From NCBI RefSeq assembly GCF_027111295.1, contig NZ_CP114287.1:682001-746000 (forward strand): a stretch of DNA of 64,000 nucleotides. Reading direction: 5' to 3'. Under the pieces are notes generated by a model. It was not told where the DNA came from. It made no database searches and saw only the letters and a program-made list of their open reading frames with translations. The position numbers and the translations under genes are program-made. This DNA is from Flavobacterium gelatinilyticum (GTDB lineage Bacteria; Bacteroidota; Bacteroidia; Flavobacteriales; Flavobacteriaceae). This document shows, in pieces, positions 60,865 through 64,000 of the stretch (position 1 is the stretch's first letter; the number at the start of each line of letters is the position of its first letter).

Positions 60865-61625
60865 AAATCATAATTATTGAAGACGAAAGCTTTGTGGCGG
60901 AAGATCTGGCAGCAAGCCTGAAAAACTGCAGTCCTGATATCCAGATCACAGCCATACTTACTTCTGTCAAAGAAGCCACAGCCTATTTCAGTGAAAACCC
61001 CGCCCCTGACCTTATCTTCAGCGACATCCAGCTGGGCGACGGCCTGAGCTTTGAAATTATGCAGGCTGTCTCGATCCAGGCCCCCGTAATTTTCTGCACT
61101 GCATTCAATGAATATGCCCTGGATGCCTTCAAGGCCAACGGCATTGAATATATCCTTAAACCCTTCAGTGAAGAGCAGCTCAGAAAAGCACTTCACAAAT
61201 ACACCTCCATGCGCAGTCTCTTTAATGGCAATCTGGCCCTTAAGTACCACAAAGCAATGGAAACCATCTCAAGACTGACCCCCGATGCCAGCCAGACCAT
61301 CATGGTAAAATTCAGGGACAGGCTGCTTCCCTTCACTCTTGATAAAATTGCCCTTTTTTATGTGGAATCCGAAACTACAGTGCTGCACTGTTTTAACGGC
61401 AAAAGCTATATTATGGCAGAAAGCCTGGAGGAGCTTGAGAAAAGAACCGCTCCGCTTTTCTTCCGGATAAACCGCCAGCAGCTGGTCAGCCGCCGATCCA
61501 TTGCCGAGGTAGCCGACTATTTTCCCCGCAGGCTTAAAGTGAGTCTAAATATTCCTTTTCATAAGGAAATTTTTGTGAGCCGCGAAAAAAGAAGCAGGGT
61601 TTTGGACTGGCTGGCCCGATCATAA
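60861..61625 (+). CDS. LytTR-family response regulator
   Basis: A 254-residue regulator. The receiver has IIEDESFVAEDL, phospho-acceptor Asp in LIFSDIQLGDGLSFEIM (near residue 54) and Lys in YILKPFSEEQL. The C-terminal LytTR DNA-binding domain is VKFRDRLLPFTLDKIALFYV, then FFRINRQQLVSRRSIAEVAD and YFPRRLKVSL. LytTR proteins bind two direct repeats about 21 bp apart. Exactly such a pair (TTGTCCGTTTG / TTGTCCGTCTG) occurs 37 bases after this gene. Confidence 0.94.
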   Translation: MKIIIIEDESFVAEDLAASLKNCSPDIQITAILTSVKEATAYFSENPAPDLIFSDIQLGDGLSFEIMQAVSIQAPVIFCTAFNEYALDAFKANGIEYILKPFSEEQLRKALHKYTSMRSLFNGNLALKYHKAMETISRLTPDASQTIMVKFRDRLLPFTLDKIALFYVESETTVLHCFNGKSYIMAESLEELEKRTAPLFFRINRQQLVSRRSIAEVADYFPRRLKVSLNIPFHKEIFVSREKRSRVLDWLARS

Positions 61626-61661
61626 ACCCATGGGCAGCCCGGACTGTTATACTTCCGGGCA

Positions 61662-61693
61662 TTGTCCGTTTGAAGTGCAAAGTTGTCCGTCTG
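61662..61693 (+). promoter_or_regulatory. Candidate LytTR operator: two 11-bp direct repeats 21 bp apart
   Basis: TTGTCCGTTTG (61662-61672) and TTGTCCGTCTG (61683-61693), start-to-start 21 bp, 69 bases before the DUF2141 ATG. Spacing and same-strand repeat fit LytTR-domain sites. Related sequences occur at 56358, 58954, 58983 and 55106. Confidence 0.65.
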
Positions 61694-61761
61694 GCGTACT
61701 TTTTCAAGGCTCTTTTGAAAATCCACCCTTACATTCGCGTCATAATCTTAAATGATATGAC

Positions 61762-62211
61762 ATGGCAGACAACCCATTTCCCCTTCGCAGTATTTTCATT
61801 CTCACTGCTCTTTTATTTATCTCTTCGGCCGCTTGCTACGGGCAAAACCTGCATCTGCTGGTAAGCGGTATGCGCTCGGAGAAAGGAAACATCATACTGA
61901 ATGTTTTCAAGGATAAGGAATCGTACAGCCGCCAGCAACCGTTTAAAAAATTGATATTTGAGAAAAACGGCCCCAAAGGCGGAACGATGATCATCAGCTT
62001 TGATCTGAATCCAGCCCTGTACGGCATCACCTTGGTGGATGATGAAAACAAGGACGGCCAGCTCAATAAAAACTTTCTGGGAATCCCAAAAGAAGGTTTC
62101 GGCTTCTCCAATTTTTTTATGGAAAAAATGAAAAAACCCGATTTTGACGACTTTAAGACGGCTGTCAAATCCACAGGCAATAAAATTGCCATCAGAGTAA
62201 AATACATGTAA
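61762..62211 (+). CDS. DUF2141 secreted protein
   Basis: A 149-residue protein with signal peptide (FPLRSIFILTALLFISSAAC) and the DUF2141 pattern NLHLLVSGMRSEKGNIILNV, FKDKESYSRQQPFKK, YGITLVDDENKDGQLNKNF, GIPKEGFGFSN. Extracytoplasmic beta-sandwich of unknown role. Directly behind the candidate LytTR operator, so it is probably the nearest target. Confidence 0.9.
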   Translation: MADNPFPLRSIFILTALLFISSAACYGQNLHLLVSGMRSEKGNIILNVFKDKESYSRQQPFKKLIFEKNGPKGGTMIISFDLNPALYGITLVDDENKDGQLNKNFLGIPKEGFGFSNFFMEKMKKPDFDDFKTAVKSTGNKIAIRVKYM

Positions 62212-62239
62212 ATCCTAAAATTTAATAAACAACTGAATT

Positions 62240-62920
62240 ATGAGAACTAAAACCACCGCTGTGATCAAAGCAGCATTTGTACTTGCCGCCATGATAGTGC
62301 TGTCTTCGTGCGACAGCAACGAAGTAGATCCTTTCGGCTCGGGAAGGCTTAAAGTCGTAAATGCCGCACCGGATTCCGGCTCCCAGAAATTCATACTTGC
62401 CAATATCCCGTATATCGGAAATCTCAGTTATAAGGAGCATTCGGTATCGTATCATAAAGTGGCCGTAGGCAATAACCTTGTTGCCCAGTACAGGGATGAA
62501 GGAGACAATGACCTGTATGCTTCCCAGGAACTGGATCTGGATGACGATAAGACCTATACGGTGTATCTTACCGGAGGATCACGTTCCGATGCCGGGGTAC
62601 GGCTTTTTGAGGATAACCTCTCCGCTCCGTCAAGCGGAAAGGCAAAGGTTAAATTTCTGCACCTTAGCGACGCTGGCCCCTCTTCAATAAATTTCACCGA
62701 TGCAGCCGGGATAAGCCTTTCGGGGACCCTGGCCCGTTATACCCAAAGCAGCTATGCCGAGGTAAACGCAGGAGTTCTCGCCATACACGCACATTCCAGC
62801 GGGGCAACAGCCGACCTGGCCTTACTGGAATCGAATTTTCAGGATGGAAAAATCTATACGGTCTATATTTCCGGAAATGCTTCATCGGGCTACAGTATAG
62901 AGCAGATCCTGCACAATTAG
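62240..62920 (+). CDS. DUF4397 lipoprotein
   Basis: A 226-residue protein with lipobox AMIVLSSC (Cys 24 region). Mature part RLKVVNAAPDSGSQKFILAN, YTVYLTGGSRSDAGVRLFED, VKFLHLSDAGPSSINFTDAA: the paired DUF4397 repeats. Outer-surface or periplasmic lipoprotein of unknown role, 28 bases after the DUF2141 gene and probably in its operon. Confidence 0.88.
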   Translation: MRTKTTAVIKAAFVLAAMIVLSSCDSNEVDPFGSGRLKVVNAAPDSGSQKFILANIPYIGNLSYKEHSVSYHKVAVGNNLVAQYRDEGDNDLYASQELDLDDDKTYTVYLTGGSRSDAGVRLFEDNLSAPSSGKAKVKFLHLSDAGPSSINFTDAAGISLSGTLARYTQSSYAEVNAGVLAIHAHSSGATADLALLESNFQDGKIYTVYISGNASSGYSIEQILHN

Positions 62921-63003
62921 CCCGCGGGAGGCAACTACATAAACAACAGTCGGGGCCGCTGTGGGGAGCGGTTCCGGCAATTTTTTTTTTAATACTTTCT
63001 ATT

Positions 63004-63485
63004 ATGTCTTACAGCCAAACCCAGGCTTTTAGCTCCTTCTTTGAGATCAAAGCCCCTCTTGAAGAAGTATTTAAAAGCTTCTTTAGATCTGACATGCTGC
63101 AGGTCCTGAAAAACTTTCCGGGCCTTCCTGAATTTATAAACTATACAGCCAAAAAAAAAACACAAAACCCGGGTACAGCCATCCCATTTTTTTCATCAAT
63201 GGCAATACGGCAAGACGCACCCTTGTTGATTATGTACCGCAAGAATCATTTTCTGCCGCTATAGATAATTTCACAGCACTGCCCTTGGCAGGCTTTTCTC
63301 AGATCACCTACAAGTTCACCTTTATTGAAGACCCTGTGATAAGGGCGGTTAAGATACACTGTGAATTCACATTCCATTTCAGCTACCTACTGGGTGTACT
63401 GCTCTACCAGCATAGGACGCGCAGGCTGCTGCAGCACAACCTGGAGCTACTGGTCCTACTAATTGACAGGAATCTAAAATTATAA
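63004..63485 (+). pseudogene. SRPBCC/START-like gene with frameshift
   Basis: Frame one (63004-) reads FFEIKAPLEEVFKSFFRSDM, LKNFPGLPEFINYTA, then breaks after AKKKT in a run of ten A, or in TTTTTTT near 63185. Frame two continues NGNTARRTLVDYVPQESFSA, LAGFSQITYKFTFIEDPVIR and ends LVLLIDRNLKL at 63485. Together they match a ligand-binding START/Bet-v-1-type domain of about 160 residues. A one-base homopolymer change explains the break; real mutation or sequencing error cannot be decided. Confidence 0.65.
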
Positions 63486-63802
63486 AGGAAAGAAACTTAA
63501 AAAAAATGCTGCCGTCTCCCTTTAATTTTATGCCTCTTTTAGTAATCTGCAATAATAGGATTGGATATTTGAATGCTTCGCGCAGCACAAAGAAAAAGCT
63601 CCAGAAAAATCTGGAGCTTTTTTTGTTTATTTTAGATTTACTTAAGCTTGATTCTGACTGCGCATGCACATTCTTGGACATTCGCACATCTTTTCATACA
63701 ACACTCTTCGAACAGTAGGTTTGCCAAATCTGCCAAATACAAAACCATCTTTCCATTGCGCCAATTGCCCGGATGCGTTGCAGTAGCTGTTATGAGCAGA
63801 TT
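63486..63802. other. Right-edge intergenic stretch
   Basis: Besides the terminator, the minus strand between about 63640 and 63790 has several short cysteine-containing reading frames (for example EECCMKRCANVQECACAVRI). None has a convincing start, so I make no gene call. They may be decayed sequence behind the edge gene. Confidence 0.3.
63593..63624. terminator. Bidirectional terminator near the right edge
   Basis: Perfect 12-bp arms AAAAAGCTCCAG (63593-63604) and CTGGAGCTTTTT (63611-63622), 6-nt loop, with T-runs on both strands. It serves the + gene to its left and the minus gene entering from the right edge. Confidence 0.85.
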
Positions 63803-64000
63803 TTATTCTAACCTTTCAAAGAGGAATTCCCCACCTGCACACGAATAACGATATTCAAGTCCGTCTTTATCTCTTCCACCTGAATTCCATAATTTTAAAG
63901 ATTCATTTTCCATATGGATTTGCCACGTAGAGCTGTCTTTGAATCTGAATTCAAAGAAGTATCGGAAATATCTTGAATCTTCTTTGAATACAATTTTTTC
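63803..64000 (-). CDS. C-terminal part of an unidentified gene entering from the right edge
   Basis: An open frame on the minus strand from the edge to a TAA at 63803 (65 codons): EKIVFKEDSRYFRYFFEFRF, then STWQIHMENESLKLWNSGGR and EYRYSCAGGEFLFERLE. Mixed aromatic/charged, no family recognised from this piece. Its transcript would end at the 63593-63624 terminator. Confidence 0.55.
   Translation of the reverse strand, partial: EKIVFKEDSRYFRYFFEFRFKDSSTWQIHMENESLKLWNSGGRDKDGLEYRYSCAGGEFLFERLE

Noticed and set aside
63379..63687. 102-codon minus-strand ORF near the right edge
   Set aside because: It overlaps the START-like gene's second frame and the bidirectional terminator; composition is that of a shadow frame.

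Overview
The window looks like chromosomal DNA of a Flavobacterium or a close relative (Bacteroidota, Flavobacteriaceae). The reasons are the A+T-rich DNA, several promoters of the Bacteroidota type (-7 box TAnnTTTG), TonB-plug/beta-barrel and PD40 proteins, SigZ-type and LytTR regulators, and many family types common in that group. No rRNA, tRNA, CRISPR array, phage module or intact transposase was seen.

Layout. 1-6.5 kb: 5' part of a large secreted repeat protein, an intact DUF1254/DUF1214 lipoprotein and the wreck of a second copy. 6.5-11.6 kb: two CheY-like single-domain response regulators and a 1339-residue multi-PAS histidine kinase. 12.2-12.6 kb: a third, broken DUF1254/DUF1214 gene. 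12.7-21.7 kb: a membrane-lipid/phosphate gene set with its own two-component system (PAP2, OmpR regulator, kinase, outer-membrane receptor, LTA-synthase-like hydrolase, diacylglycerol-kinase family protein), closed by a second, convergent PAP2 paralogue. 22.8-25.2 kb: two secreted proteins of unknown role. 26.1-31.4 kb: an arsenic-resistance operon (arsR, ArsN-like acetyltransferase, DUF6428-like, ArsC-like, acr3) extended by a Crp-type regulator, a membrane protein, a SigZ-like sigma factor and a 57-residue cysteine-rich exported peptide. 31.5-32.8 kb: a porin-like protein. 33.5-39.7 kb: a TetR-controlled RND efflux operon with recognisable operators. 39.8-41 kb: a divergent SDR/HxlR pair with a symmetric promoter-operator region. 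41.6-49.4 kb: antiporter, Hsp20, response regulator, SDR-AraC pair and several relics. 49.7-54.7 kb: bestrophin, a histone-H1-like mini-gene, a sigma/anti-sigma operon with a degenerate hydrolase, and a PD40 protein. 54.7-63.5 kb: a visibly more G+C-rich block with a class III cyclase, a frameshifted PAS kinase, a porin, a LytS/LytTR pair and small envelope proteins. A recurring TTGTCCGTTTG motif suggests a LytTR regulon there.

The most unusual feature is a family of eight intergenic elements (near 3.0, 5.7, 12.0, 22.2, 25.8, 33.1, 41.3 and 47.3 kb), all on the + strand. Each has a conserved body of about 110-130 nt. In most copies the body is closed by a long-range helix. It is followed at once by an intrinsic-terminator-like hairpin and a T-run. 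The helix and the hairpin both change sequence between copies while keeping pairing, and one copy carries an unrelated hairpin. This pattern points to a multi-copy structured small RNA, possibly mobile. A second, shorter repeat family (four copies, also all +) and a conserved downstream box accompany it. All functional statements are readings of the sequence; no database search was run.
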